Below are positions 23,014-34,576 of a stretch of DNA of 64,000 nucleotides, piece by piece; the stretch's first letter is position 1, and every line of letters starts with the position of its first letter. Origin of the DNA: Fremontodendron californicum (Eukaryota; Streptophyta; Magnoliopsida; Malvales; Malvaceae). Under the pieces are notes generated by a model, which was not told the origin of the DNA, did no database searches, and worked only from the letters and a program-made list of their open reading frames with translations. The DNA lies in NCBI GenBank assembly GCA_030761205.1, contig JAULJL010000048.1, positions 6,935,501 through 6,999,500 of the forward strand. The letters are read 5' to 3'. The translations under genes and the position numbers were made by a program.

Positions 23014-25056
23014 TGATGCACCCAAAAGAGTGTATCTTATTTAACCTTGCACTAAAAAGATCAATTGTAAGTATAATGATTAGCAAGGGTCGAGTCCTCA
23101 GGGATTGGGTTTTAATTTATGAGTTATTTGTTTATAACTTACGTTCAAAGAAAACAATAAAAGAAAAGGGGTTTTTGAAGCCAGATTTAAACTAAGTAAA
23201 TAATAAGAATAAGATGTAAGGCGGTATAACCAGCCAATAAAAATATATATACTAAATTAGGCGGTATAACCAGCCAATAAAAATATATATACTAAATTAG
23301 GCGGTATAACCAGCCAATAAAAATAAAACAAAGTTAATATACAAATTAGGCGGTATAACCAGCCAATAAAAATAAATATAAAAAATAAGCAAACTAAAAG
23401 TAAGAAAACAAGTAAGTAAGAAGAATTAAATATGAAAAATATGGTTAAGGTTTCATTCTCCACCACTAGACATCATTAAGAATCAATTTCAGATCTATCA
23501 ATATCAACCAACTATCAAAGTTAACAACCGTAGATAACAACAAGCTCTGTTATCCCAATCTTTCCTTAGTTTGTCGTTAAATAGAACAAGCTCTCTATTT
23601 AATCTCTAACCATTAAACAACCTAGAATAAGCTCTCTAAATTCAATTTAATGGCAGCTTTATGATGAGAAAGATAGGTTGATCTAAGCAACAAACACATA
23701 AGCTCGGATTGTTCAACTTAGGTTATGTTCCACTTTGCAATTATTGAAAACTTGACCATAATCATTAATCACAAATTGCCACTTATGAATAGGAAATCAA
23801 GACAATTACACGGATCAAGACTCCTAAACTAGCAATAGATAATTATGAAGATCTATCTAGTTGTACACCTAAACAAATCAAGACAACATCATGAACAATT
23901 CTTGTAGAAGAACATAAGCAACTTTGATAGAAAATTAATGATAGATAGAATCTGAAAATCAATTATAAAACATGTCTAGAGCTTTGAAATCACCCTTAAC
24001 CAAATAGAAGTTTAGCCTAGCATAGGCATTGTAAACATAAACATAAAATTAAAGAAAATCTAAGAAGAAAATAAAAGAAAGAAAGAAGAAGAGGAAGAAT
24101 ATTAATTATCCAACCTCTTGCTCTCTCTAAAGAAAAAGAAAACTAGAGAAAAGAAAGAAAACTAGAGAAAAGAAAGAAGAAGAAAACTTAGAGAATTTTA
24201 TTAAAATGGCTAATATCCTACCTATGTACAATATGATCCCTTACAATCATCCAAGGCCCTCTATTTATACACATTTTGGAGGGCTAAATGACAAGAGACA
24301 AGCTTTACAAATTTCAAAGGTAGGTATATGACGATTTTGATCAGCCAACTTGATGGTCGATTTCGTCAATATTGGAGGCCTGATCTGATCACATGGTCTT
24401 CTAGAAAAAGGTTCCCCTATCAGTTACGGAACCATAGCCGTTGGAATCAGCTCATTTGCTGATGTTGTTAAGCAGATATGGGCAAAATACGAAAACATGT
24501 CAGCACAGACGTCATTGCACATCAGCCACCTTGATGGTCGATTTCTTCAATATTGAAGGCCTGATCTGATCACATGGTCTTCTAGACAAAGGTTCCCCTA
24601 TCAGTTACGGAACCATAGCCGTTGGAATCAGCTCATTTGCTGATGTGGATAAGAAGATATGGGCATAATACGAAAACATGTCAGCACAGACGTCATTGCA
24701 CATCAGCCAACTTCATGGTCGATTTCGCTAGGGAAAACGACTCCGTTTTAAGAAGTGTAAAACATGAAAAAGATAGATATGCCTCTTAGCTTTGCATGGC
24801 TACAAATTTCAGCCTTATTGCTTCAGTGAAACTCGAGATATAGCTGATATGGCAAAAGGTGTCGGAACTGAAACTGAACTGGATTTGCCCTTAATTCTAG
24901 TAATCTGAAATCACTCAAAGAAACTTGTGAAAAACACCAAAATACATAAAAATATAAAAGATCATAAACACAATTAGACTAAACAATAATAACTCGTATT
25001 TGACACAAAACATTAATAAAACATAACTAAAAACTATATAATTATACGAGTTATCA
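23014..25056 (-). repeat. 3' LTR of copy A
   Basis: 2043 bp, TGATAACTCG...TGCATCA when read on the minus strand. It contains four copies of GGCGGTATAACCAGCC (plus-strand reading) near 23221-23370 and tandem repeats of about 180 bp in U3 (24340-24760). Confidence 0.93.
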
Positions 25057-25070
25057 CACCCCCACACTTA
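25057..25070 (-). other. Polypurine tract of copy A
   Basis: On the minus strand TAAGTGTGGGGGTG lies directly before the 3' LTR. It is expected to prime plus-strand DNA synthesis. Confidence 0.75.
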
Positions 25071-26584
25071 GATTGTTGCTAGTCCCTAGCAACGACTCAA
25101 TAAAAATAAAATAAGAAAATCTAATCTAATCCACTTTCGTAGGAAATCACGGTGGCACTTAGCATGTGACACAAGCCTTTAAACCCCTAGGTGTCCCTAG
25201 TGGACGAGTTTAGTCTCGTGAGGGTTTACTAGAACGATACCCACAAACATTGAAAAACTAAAATATAAATAAACTACATATACTAAAAATATTTATTCCT
25301 AATCCTTTCAATACAAATTAGAGACATTCTTTGAACAAGTCTTATAAACTAATCAATAGCTTAAAGAATTTCACAAAAAATCATGCTTGAATGTAAATTG
25401 TTTGAGTTAAGCCAATATTAACATAACATATCTCAATCAAAATAGTGCATATTCAAACTTAACCTCAACTACTCACATTGGATACTCTCATGATTTTCAT
25501 TCTTTAAAGTAGTGGTAAAGTGTTTACACTCAATCAATCTCATGAAAACAGTTCTACCATATTCTTGCTTGTCCACCTATTCTCCACTATTTAGATCATA
25601 CAACTTCATGAATCAAGAGGTCTTTAATCAAGGTTGTAATGGGGCCAAGGGGTTTGTAATGTGGTTGAAGAACAAAAGGATAAAGATATCACAAAGGTTC
25701 CAAAGAGTTCATAAAGTTTAGAGACATAAAAAGATCATACAAAGAAACTTCTCAAAACTTTTTACAAGTACATAGTCACCTAGGCCGGATATTCATGTTG
25801 GGCCTTTTCTTCATTCTAAACAACTTTGTAACATCTTTTTCCTTTTCCACAAATTCAAGAGATGATTCATATTTTTTTTTTACATAGGAATGTATTTGCC
25901 AGTATTCCATTTCCTTTTCTCTTGACTTTTCTTTTCTTTCCCCCCCACACTTATTTCTTGTTTCTAACCCAAATTTTCAATAGATCTTCCTTGTCTTTGC
26001 AACTTGTCTCAAAACATGCTAATTCATCTTTGGAACAAAGGTAAGGATATAAGTATATTTAGGTTAGGGACAAGTTATGGTTACCAAAGAGATAGCTTAT
26101 TCAATGTAGGCTCAAATTGGTTCACTAAGGGTGTGTTCTCTTGGAACATCAATAAGGGATGGTTGTTTGGCCCTGGCTAAAAATCCTAATGCCTCTATCA
26201 TATTCATGTTGTCACATGCATCAATCTAGTCTCAACAAGGTCTAAAGCAAGTTCTAGAGAATCATGTAATCATAAGAGAACTCAAGAAAGAAATTAGATT
26301 GATTTATATAATGCATCAATCATTATAGGCTCAAAAACTCACAAGGATGATTATACAAGTCAATCTCAAGTCTAAACATGCTTCTTTCTCAATCAACATA
26401 TCATATTAACATTGGCTCATAAAAAAAAATGATATCAAGCTCAATTCTCATGAAAATCTTCTCACTAATAACTCTGTTTTAGACTTATACAATTCATATC
26501 TCATCATTGTATTAAAAAGGAACTAAAACACACTAAAAATAATAATAAAGACTCATAAAAAAAAAATAGTAGACAAAAATAAAA
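25071..26584 (-). other. Non-coding 3' interior of copy A
   Basis: No domain recognised. It holds further polypurine-tract-like motifs (on the minus strand AAGTGTGGGGGG, near 25941 and 26600). The 60-70-codon open frames here show no motif. Confidence 0.6.
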
Positions 26585-26790
26585 GAAATACTAAATCATT
26601 CCCCCCACACTTAATTCTTACATTGTCCTCAATGTAAGTCTATTAACCCAAATGAAAGAATCATGTGTAAGAGAAAAGAACTAATAACATAAGAATAGGA
26701 ACAACTAAGACTCAAAACAAAACAAAACCATGCAACCTAAATAATCCTAAAATACTAAACAAAAATTAACAAGTAAACATAAAAAGATTA

Positions 26791-27002
26791 AAATCAAACT
26801 GACAAGGTATGTCTCAAGTCTCCCTTACTCAGACCTTGTTCAGAATGAATACTTCTAAATTGCTTAAAACACAACAAACTTTTTTTTTTTTGAAAAGAAG
26901 AAATCAAACTGACAAGGTATGTCTCAAGTCTCCCTTACTCAGACCTTGTTCAGAATGAATACTTCTAAATTGCTTAAAACACAACAAACTTTTTTTTTTT
27001 TT
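26791..27002. repeat. 110-bp tandem duplication present only in copy A
   Basis: The unit AAATCAAACTGACAAGGT... from 26791 is repeated from 26901. Copy B has a single unit (about 37802-37905). Each unit ends in a T-run, which is the A-run downstream of LOG when read in the sense direction. The duplication arose after the copies separated. Confidence 0.85.
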
Positions 27003-27090
27003 AAGAAGGTAAAATTTAGGAGATATTACCTGTAGAGATTGCTAACCACTTATAATAACTGAGACACAACAAACAAAATGTTAGATAATG

Positions 27091-27738
27091 TCACAAAGAC
27101 AAAGTGCAGTCCACTCCTTGCTCGTCCATATCTCTTTTTCTTTTTCCGAGCGTTTGCGAAACAACCGTAGCAGATAAACACTCATAAGCTTGGAGCTTTT
27201 TGAGTAAATCTTCAATGGTTGTAGCAGAAATTATGGTTCTCCTTGCCTCTGAAAACATGAATCCATTATCCACAGCATTATCTAAATATGAAAGCAAATT
27301 ACTAAAATAACCATTAATATTAAGCAAACCAATGGGTTTCTTATTTGTGACCAAAGATGACCAAGAAGCCACGCAAGCTATTTCTTCCAATGTACCCAGA
27401 CCTCCTGGTAAAGCAATGAATGCATCGGCAGAATGGTACATGATTGTTATCCGTTCAGGGACACTCCAGACTTGTATTTCCTTACCCACGGTAGGTCCAC
27501 AAAAACTTGTGAATAGTTTTGGCACGATTCCTAGAACTGGACTTCCTCCGGCGTGTGCTGCTGTAGCGACTGCTCCCATTAAACCCGTACTACCGCCTCC
27601 ATAAATCAAGTGGATCTTTTGTTGGGCAAGTATTACTCCAACTCTTATGGCTTCATCAGCAAATATGTTATTTTTCCCTGGATAAGCACCTCCAAAGACA
27701 CAAATTTTTTTAATGCGTTGGGACGAAGTACTTTCCAT
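27091..27738 (-). CDS. LOG-family cytokinin riboside 5'-monophosphate phosphoribohydrolase in copy A
   Basis: A 215-residue intact, intronless protein of the LOG family. These enzymes release active cytokinin bases from cytokinin nucleotides in the cytosol and nucleus. Visible: nucleotide-fold start ICVFGGAYPGKN (12-23), YGGGSTGLMG (46-55), Arg96, and the signature PGGLGTLEE (111-119) with the catalytic Glu. Most plant LOGs have Arg-Lys at 96-97; here it is Arg-Ile, so full activity is uncertain. The C-terminus has a basic KRKR (199-202). The frame is sense-oriented with the retrotransposon. A T-run (sense A-run) follows the stop by about 90 bp. A splice-acceptor-like TTTCAG lies upstream. 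Plant LOG genes normally have several introns, so capture through RNA is likely. Copy B differs at a few residues but is also open. Confidence 0.9.
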   Translation of the reverse strand: MESTSSQRIKKICVFGGAYPGKNNIFADEAIRVGVILAQQKIHLIYGGGSTGLMGAVATAAHAGGSPVLGIVPKLFTSFCGPTVGKEIQVWSVPERITIMYHSADAFIALPGGLGTLEEIACVASWSSLVTNKKPIGLLNINGYFSNLLSYLDNAVDNGFMFSEARRTIISATTIEDLLKKLQAYECLSATVVSQTLGKRKRDMDEQGVDCTLSL

Positions 27739-28122
27739 TTTCTTTTCTTTTTTTTTTCTTTTTTTTCGAGTGCCTGAAAAGAGAATGAGTACATGGTGTA
27801 ATATATAGAGGACTGAGTAGTGAATCAGACAAGAGTAATAATGTCGCCGAAAATGTATCTGACCTGTCAGAAGAAAATGTTAACCTAACAAAAGATTTTT
27901 GCGTGATTTCAGGAAGAAAATCAAAAAGAGAAGAAAAAAATCAACCGTAAAAGACAAATAAAAAAAAAAACGAGAATAATTACACAAATCGAACAACACG
28001 TAAATTAAAACAAAATAAAGTTATTGCAAATCAAACCAAAAGCTGAGAAGTCATTTATTGTAGTTGTGATTGTGGCTCACATCTTCCTCTGGTTTTACGT
28101 CCAGAAACGGCTTAAACGCCTT

Positions 28123-28659
28123 CTATGAGTCGAGGATATGCTTCCCATCCAGTTTTCTTACAAGCTGGCAAACAGGGTCTTTTAACATCAGATTCCCAAG
28201 ATGTTGCCATTCCCTTTGGAATTGCGGCCATAAATCAAGAATTTCTCTTTGTACGTCTCCACTAGGATGCGTCTCAAGAGAAAGTTGGATATTACCCAAA
28301 TTCTCCTTACTCAGTCCATCCTTAATGAATTCAATTTTATCATCTCGATTAGAGGACGGAATCCCAATAGAACGACATTTACCGTTAAACGTCCATCGTG
28401 CACATTTGTGGCAATTTGAACTCATGCGCTTTGCTCGTCGCTTCTTTGAAAAAGTGCTTCTACCTGTACCTGGTAAATGCAAAACAGGAAGATATTCATC
28501 TTCACGTACCTTGGCTTCAATTATCCAACGTATGTCTCCAGGAATCCCTTTGTGCATAAGCATTCTTAATCTTTCAAATCGAACTTGGTAAAGCTTCAGT
28601 AAAATATTTCGAGGAAAAGGAGGAAATCGTTTCTGCAATCTTGTGAGAATATCATCCAT
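28123..28659 (-). CDS. Basic Cys-rich protein resembling plant RNA-virus nucleic-acid-binding proteins, copy A
   Basis: 178 residues from the ATG that is conserved in both copies; an upstream in-frame ATG would add 17 hydrophobic residues encoded by the polypyrimidine tract and is unlikely. A basic run KKRRAKR (72-78) is followed by a Cys cluster: CX2C at 83-86 and a Cys at 95. The third Cys of the cluster (91 in copy B) is Phe here, so metal binding may be impaired. The layout, a basic patch then a zinc-finger-like cluster then a short conserved tail, resembles the Cys-rich nucleic-acid-binding proteins of carlavirus-type flexuous RNA viruses, known as RNA-binding accessory or silencing-modulating proteins. 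The last 60 residues look different from those. The match is by pattern only; an unrelated zinc-finger protein is possible. Confidence 0.5.
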   Translation of the reverse strand: MDDILTRLQKRFPPFPRNILLKLYQVRFERLRMLMHKGIPGDIRWIIEAKVREDEYLPVLHLPGTGRSTFSKKRRAKRMSSNCHKCARWTFNGKCRSIGIPSSNRDDKIEFIKDGLSKENLGNIQLSLETHPSGDVQREILDLWPQFQREWQHLGNLMLKDPVCQLVRKLDGKHILDS

Positions 28660-29198
28660 CCTGAAAGAAAAAAAAATGAAAGAGAAATTGAAAGAGAAAT
28701 TTATATACAATATCAGTTTTGTGGGTAGCTGATGGAACCGATTTAAATAATCACGGAGTACCGTTATCCGCCATTTAATCGGGGTAAAAAAAATAATAAA
28801 AATTATATTTACATCTAGTTATTTTCAAAACAAGGATCAGAAAGACAAACAACATAAAAAGACTCAAAAACAAAACACTCTAAATAAAATCCTAAATTCT
28901 TTCCCCCACACATAATTCTTACATTGTCATTAATGTAATGCTATTAACCCCCAATGCAAGAATTATATGTAAGAGAAAAGAACTATTAAACAAAAGAAAC
29001 TTATGCAGCCTAAATGAACTTAAAAACAATAAACACAATTAACAAAGAAACATAAGAAATAAAAATAAAAACAATAAAAATAATAAAAGAAAAAGGAAAA
29101 GAAAGAGAAAGAGAAAGCAAATCTGAATATGGAAGGTTGGCAATTTCATCTTTAATTGGGCTGCCTTCCCAATTAACACTTGAGTTAGTGTTTTGAAT

Positions 29199-30137
29199 CT
29201 AACCAACACCCTTTCTTGGCTTTTTAGGCTTGTCAGGCTCATACATGAAATTTCCCAAATTTATGCGTTTAAGAGGAAGCTTTCTTTGCACAACAGTGGA
29301 TGCATTCTCCATTACAAGTATTATTCCATCATCCTTGGTGGTGCATATCTCATCGAGGAATGGTGCATCTTTTGGTACTTGTTGAATGACATCCACAAAC
29401 AAACTGTTTAAGGTTTCCAGCGTGTCTTGTTCATGTTCATCCTCCTTGAACTTTGCAAATCTACTAGGAAAAGGTGGAGAAGAAACATTAGTAAAAAGTG
29501 GAACTTTAAACGTTACCTCAGGTGCCGAAATACTCTTATTTGTATTTGTGGCTTCATTATCCTCAAGAATAGAATCCATCTCTAATTCTGTCTCATCCTC
29601 ATCTTGTTCATCATTCCTCAAGGTCACAATAGTAGTATTCTCCTTTGGGTTAATCATTGTTTGGGCAGAGAGTTCTTCAGATCTTTGTGCTACCCATACC
29701 ACCATACTACTAGCCAATTGGCTCATTTGCTTTTCCAAACTCTGGATGCTTGCCCTTGTTTCCTGTTGAAATTGCAAAGTATTAGTAACAAGAGAATCGA
29801 CAAGATCTTCTAAAGAAGTACCTGAGTTTTGAGTCATATGTGGTGGTTGAAAAAGATCTGGTTCTTGAGACCATGATTGATTGAAGCTAGATGGATGAGT
29901 GTAATTGGCATAAGGATCTACTTCTTGGTAATTTTTCGAGTAGCCATAATTAGTATGATCCCACCATCCCTCATGGTAAGTGTTGGAGTAATGATCATGC
30001 GGTTGGTCTTGGAACCATTGATGGCCTTGACATCCTCCCATGGCCAATTGTTGAACTGAGGAAGTGAGATTGGCTTGTTGATTCTCCATGTTCATGTATG
30101 CCACCAACTCTTCAAGTGTTAGATTGCTCAATTCCAT
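29199..30137 (-). CDS. Athila-type gag-derived protein, copy A
   Basis: 312 residues. The central and C-terminal parts resemble the end of Athila gag and the start of its protease region: a Gln/Ser coiled segment (TRASIQSLEKQMSQLASSM), an NPKEN motif, PPFPSRFAKFKE, then a segment ending CTTKDDG. The N-terminal capsid domain and zinc knuckle of a full gag (compare 63122-64000) are missing. It is acidic in the middle. The frame is open from an ATG that copy B has lost. It may be a relic, or it may still help packaging. Confidence 0.7.
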   Translation of the reverse strand: MELSNLTLEELVAYMNMENQQANLTSSVQQLAMGGCQGHQWFQDQPHDHYSNTYHEGWWDHTNYGYSKNYQEVDPYANYTHPSSFNQSWSQEPDLFQPPHMTQNSGTSLEDLVDSLVTNTLQFQQETRASIQSLEKQMSQLASSMVVWVAQRSEELSAQTMINPKENTTIVTLRNDEQDEDETELEMDSILEDNEATNTNKSISAPEVTFKVPLFTNVSSPPFPSRFAKFKEDEHEQDTLETLNSLFVDVIQQVPKDAPFLDEICTTKDDGIILVMENASTVVQRKLPLKRINLGNFMYEPDKPKKPRKGVG

Positions 30138-30259
30138 CGTTTTTTTTTTTATTTTTTTTTTGAAAATTTGATAAGAAAAACTTGTATGTACAAGAAAATA
30201 AAACTAATTAGAACTGAAAATAAGAATAAACCAAGTAACAAATAAACTAAAGAAAGCAA

Positions 30260-30277
30260 TCCCCGGCAACGGCGCCA
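30260..30277 (-). other. Primer-binding site of copy A (tRNA-Asp type)
   Basis: On the minus strand TGGCGCCGTTGCCGGGGA, complementary to the 3' end of plant tRNA-Asp(GUC). It starts 6 bases after the 5' LTR. Athila-lineage elements commonly use this tRNA. Confidence 0.85.
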
Positions 30278-30283
30278 AAAATT

Positions 30284-32326
30284 TGATGCACCCAAAAGAG
30301 TGTATCTTATTTAACCTTGCACTAAAAAGATCAATTGTAAGTATAATGATTAGCAAGGGTCGAGTCCTCAGGGATTGGGTTTTAATTTATGAGTTATTTG
30401 TTTATAACTTACGTTCAAAGAAAACAATAAAAGAAAAGGGGTTTTTGAAGCCAGATTTAAACTAAGTAAATAATAAGAATAAGATGCAAGGCGGTATAAC
30501 CAGCCAATAAAAATATATATACTAAATTAGGCGGTATAACCAGCCAATAAAAATATATATACTAAATTAGGCGGTATAACCAGCCAATAAAAATAAAACA
30601 AAGTTAATATACAAATTAGGCGGTATAACCAGCCAATAAAAATAAATATAAAAAATAAGCAAACTAAAAGTAAGAAAACAAGTAAGTAAGAAGAATTAAA
30701 TATGAAAAATATGGTTAAGGTTTCATTCTCCACCACTAGACATCATTAAGAATCAATTTCAGATCTATCAATATCAACCAACTATCAAAGTTAACAACCG
30801 TAGATAACAACAAGCTCTGTTACCCCAATCTTTCCTTAGTTTGTCGTTAAATAGAACAAGCTCTCTATTTAATCTCTAACCATTAAACAACCTAGAATAA
30901 GCTCTCTAAATTCAATTTAATGGCAGCTTTATGATGAGAAAGATAGGTTGATCTAAGCAACAAACACATAAGCTCGGATTGTTCAACTTAGGTTATGTTC
31001 CACTTTGCAATTATTGAAAACTTGACCATAATCATTAATCACAAATTGCCACTTATGAATAGGAAATCAAGACAATTACACGGATCAAGACTCCTAAACT
31101 AGCAATAGATAATTATGAAGATCTATCTAGTTGTACACCTAAACAAATCAAGACAACATCATGAACAATTCTTGTAGAAGAACATAAGCAACTTTGATAG
31201 AAAATTAATGATAGATAGAATCTGAAAATCAATTATAAAACATGTCTAGAGCTTTGAAATCACCCTTAACCAAATAGAAGTTTAGCCTAGCATAGGCATT
31301 GTAAACATAAACATAAAATTAAAGAAAATCTAAGAAGAAAATAAAAGAAAGAAAGAAGAAGAGGAAGAATATTAATTATCCAACCTCTTGCTCTCTCTAA
31401 AGAAAAAGAAAACTAGAGAAAAGAAAGAAAACTAGAGAAAAGAAAGAAGAAGAAAACTTAGAGAATTTTATTAAAATGGCTAATATCCTACCTATGTACA
31501 ATATGATCCCTTACAATCATCCAAGGCCCTCTATTTATACACATTTTGGAGGGCTAAATGACAAGAGACAAGCTTTACAAATTTCAAAGGTAGGTATATG
31601 ACGATTTTGATCAGCCAACTTGATGGTCGATTTCGTCAATATTGGAGGCCTGATCTGATCACATGGTCTTCTAGAAAAAGGTTCCCCTATCAGTTACGGA
31701 ACCATAGCCGTTGGAATCAGCTCATTTGCTGATGTTGTTAAGCAGATATGGGCAAAATACGAAAACATGTCAGCACAGACGTCATTGCACATCAGCCACC
31801 TTGATGGTCGATTTCTTCAATATTGGAGGCCTGATCTGATCACATGGTCTTCTAGACAAAGGTTCCCCTATCAGTTACGGAACCATAGCCGTTGGAATCA
31901 GCTCATTTGCTGATGTGGATAAGAAGATATGGGCATAATACGAAAACATGTCAGCACAGACGTCATTGCACATCAGCCAACTTCATGGTCGATTTCGCTA
32001 GGGAAAACGACTCCGTTTTAAGAAGTGTAAAACATGAAAAAGATAGATATGCCTCTTAGCTTTGCATGGCTACAAATTTCAGCCTTATTGCTTCAGTGAA
32101 ACTCGAGATATATCTGATATGGCAAAAGGTGTCGGAACTGAAACTGAACTGGATTTGCCCTTAATTCTAGTAATCTGAAATCACTCAAAGAAACTTGTGA
32201 AAAACACCAAAATACATAAAAATATAAAAGATCATAAACACAATTAGACTAAACAATAATAACTCGTATTTGACACAAAACATTAATAAAACATAACTAA
32301 AAACTATATAATTATACGAGTTATCA
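30284..32326 (-). repeat. 5' LTR of copy A
   Basis: 2043 bp, almost identical to 23014-25056; I noted about four substitutions. It has a TATA box at 31531-31539 (minus strand TATAAATAG), with tandem repeats of about 180 bp upstream of it. Confidence 0.93.
31531..31539 (-). promoter_or_regulatory. LTR TATA box, copy A
   Basis: TATAAATAG on the minus strand inside the 5' LTR, conserved in all LTRs of this family in the window (33191, 40475, 61988). It should drive transcription leftwards. Confidence 0.7.
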
Positions 32327-32362
32327 AGTAGTCAATGGTATTGCAAGATCCGCTTGAGTTGC

Positions 32363-34432
32363 TGATAACTCGTATAATTATATAGTTTTTAGTTATGTTT
32401 TATTATTGTTTTGTGTCAAATACGAGTTATTATTGTTTAGTCTAATTGTGTTTATGATCTTTTATATTTTTATGTATTTTGGTATTTTTCACAAGTTTCT
32501 TTGAGTGATTTCAGATTACTAGAATTAAGGGCAAATCCAGTTCAGTTCCAGTTCCGACACCTTTTGCCATATCAGCTATATCTCGAGTTTCACTGAAGCA
32601 ATAAGGCTGAAATTTGTAGCCGTGCAAAGCTAAGAGGCATATCTATCTTTTTTATGTTTTATACTTCTTGAAACGGAGTCGTTTTCCCTAGCGAAATCGA
32701 CCATCAAGTTGGATGATGTGCAATGACGTCTGTGCTGACCTGTTTTCGTATTTTGCCCATATCTGCTTATCCACATCAGAAAATGAGCTGATTCCAATGG
32801 CTATGGATCCGTAACTGATACGGGAACCTTTTTCTAGAAGACCATATGATCAGATCAGGCCTCTAATATTGACGAAATCGACCATCAAGTTGGCTGATGT
32901 GCAATGACGTCTATGCTGACATGTTTTCGTATTTTGCCCATATCTGCTTATCCACATCAGCAAATGAGCTGATTCCAACGGCTATGGATCCGTAACTGAT
33001 AGGGGAACCTTTTTCTAGAAGACCATGTGATCAGATCAGGCCTCCAACATTGACGAAATCGACCATCAAGTTGGCTGATCAAAATTGTCATACAATATGA
33101 CGAAAATTGTTAGAAAAATTCACCCACCTATTATACCTACCTTTGAAATTTGTAAAGCTTGTCTCTTGTCATTTAGCCTTCCAAAATGTGTATAAATAGA
33201 GGGCCTTGGATGATTGTAGAGGATCATATTGTACATAGGTAGGATATTAGCCATTTTAATAAAATTCTCTAAGTTTTCTTCTTCTTTCTTTTCTCTAGTT
33301 TTCTTTTTCTTTAGAGAGAGCAAGAGGTTGGATAATTAATATTCTTCCTCTTCTTCTTTCTTTCTTTTATTTTCTTCTTAGATTTTCTTTAATTTTATGT
33401 TTATGTTTATAATGCCTATGCTAGGCTAAACTTCTATTTGGTTAAGGGTGATTTCAAAGCCCTAGACATGTTTTGTGATTGATTTTTAGATTCTATCTAT
33501 CATTAATTTTCTATCAAAGTTGCTTATGTTCTTCTACAAGAATTGTTCATGATGTTGTCTAGATTTATTTAGGTGTACAACTAGATAGATCTTGATAATT
33601 ATCTATTGCTAGTTTAGGAGTCTTGATCCGTGTAATTGTCTTGATTTCCTATTCATAAGTGGCAATTTGTGATTAATGATTATGGTCAAGTTTTCAATAA
33701 TTGCAAAGTGGAACATAACCTAAGTTGAACAATCTGAGCTTATGTGTTTGTTGCTTAGATCAACCTATCTTTCTCATCATAAAGCTGCCATTAAATTGAA
33801 TTTAGAGAGCTTATTCTAGGTTGTTTAATGGTTAGAGATTAAATAGAGAGCTTGTTCTATTTAACGACAAACTAAGGAAAGATTGGGGTAACAGAGCTTG
33901 TTGTTATCTACGGTTGTTAACTTTGATAGTTGGTTGATATTGATAGATCTGAAATTGATTCTTAATGATGTCTAGTGGTGGAGAATGAAACCTTAACCAT
34001 ATTTTTCATATTTGATTCTTCTTACTTACTTGTTTTCTTACTTTTCTAGTTTGCTTATTTTTAAAAATATATTTATTTTTGGCTGGTTATACCGCCTAAT
34101 TTGTATATTAACTTTGTTTTATTTTTATTGGCTGGTTATACCGCCTAATTTAGTATATATATTTTTATTGGCTGGTTATACCGCCTAATTTAGTATATAT
34201 ATTTTTATTGGCTGGTTATACCGCCTTGCATCTTATTCTTATTATTTACTTTAGTTTAAATCTGGCTTCAAAAACCCCTTTTCTTTTATTGTTTTCTTTG
34301 AACGTAAGTTATAAACTAATAACTCATAGATTAAAACCCAATCCCTGAGGACTCGACCCTTGCTAATCATTATACTTACAATTGATCTTTTTAGTGCAAG
34401 GTTAAATAAGATACACTCTTTTGGGTGCATCA
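32363..34432 (+). repeat. 5' LTR of copy B
   Basis: 2070 bp, TGATAACTCG...GGGTGCATCA. It contains two U3 tandem units of about 180 bp near 32690-33080 (each with GCAATGACGTCT), the TATA box at 33191, and four GGCTGGTTATACCGCC units near 34081-34225. Confidence 0.93.
33191..33199 (+). promoter_or_regulatory. LTR TATA box, copy B
   Basis: TATAAATAG, about 110 bp downstream of the U3 tandem repeats. It should drive transcription rightwards through gag, the Cys-rich ORF and LOG. Confidence 0.7.
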
Positions 34433-34438
34433 AATTTT

Positions 34439-34456
34439 TGGCGCCGTTGCCGGGGA
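34439..34456 (+). other. Primer-binding site of copy B (tRNA-Asp type)
   Basis: TGGCGCCGTTGCCGGGGA, six bases after the LTR. It matches the complement of the 3' end of tRNA-Asp(GUC). Confidence 0.85.
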
Positions 34457-34576
34457 TTGCTTTCTTTAGTTTATTAGTTCATTGGTTTATTCTTATTTTC
34501 AGTTGTAATTAATTTTATTTTTCTTGTACATACAAGTTTTTCTTATCAAATTTTGAAGAAAAAAAAAAGTGTAATA

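Larger units (their letters stand above)
23014..32326 (-). mobile_element. LTR retrotransposon carrying LOG and a virus-like Cys-rich ORF, copy A
   Basis: A complete 9313-bp element on the minus strand. Its LTRs are 23014-25056 and 30284-32326, each 2043 bp, TG..CA bordered, with only a handful of differences. A 5-bp duplication AGTAG flanks it (23009-23013 and 32327-32331). A tRNA-Asp-type primer site lies next to the 5' LTR (30260-30277) and a polypurine tract next to the 3' LTR (25057-25070). The interior has a gag remnant (29199-30137), a Cys-rich virus-like ORF (28123-28659) and a LOG ORF (27091-27738), but no protease, reverse transcriptase or integrase. It is therefore non-autonomous and relatively young. 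Confidence 0.93.

Noticed and set aside
28070..28591. 173-codon frame opposite the Cys-rich ORF (and 36104-36625 in copy B)
   Set aside because: Antisense shadow of the Cys-rich ORF; no motif of its own.
29386..29769. 127-codon frame opposite the gag remnant (and 34936-35319)
   Set aside because: Antisense shadow of the gag-derived ORF.
34439..34456. tRNA-like sequence
   Set aside because: Only the 18 nt complementary to the tRNA-Asp 3' end are present; this is a primer-binding site, not a tRNA gene.
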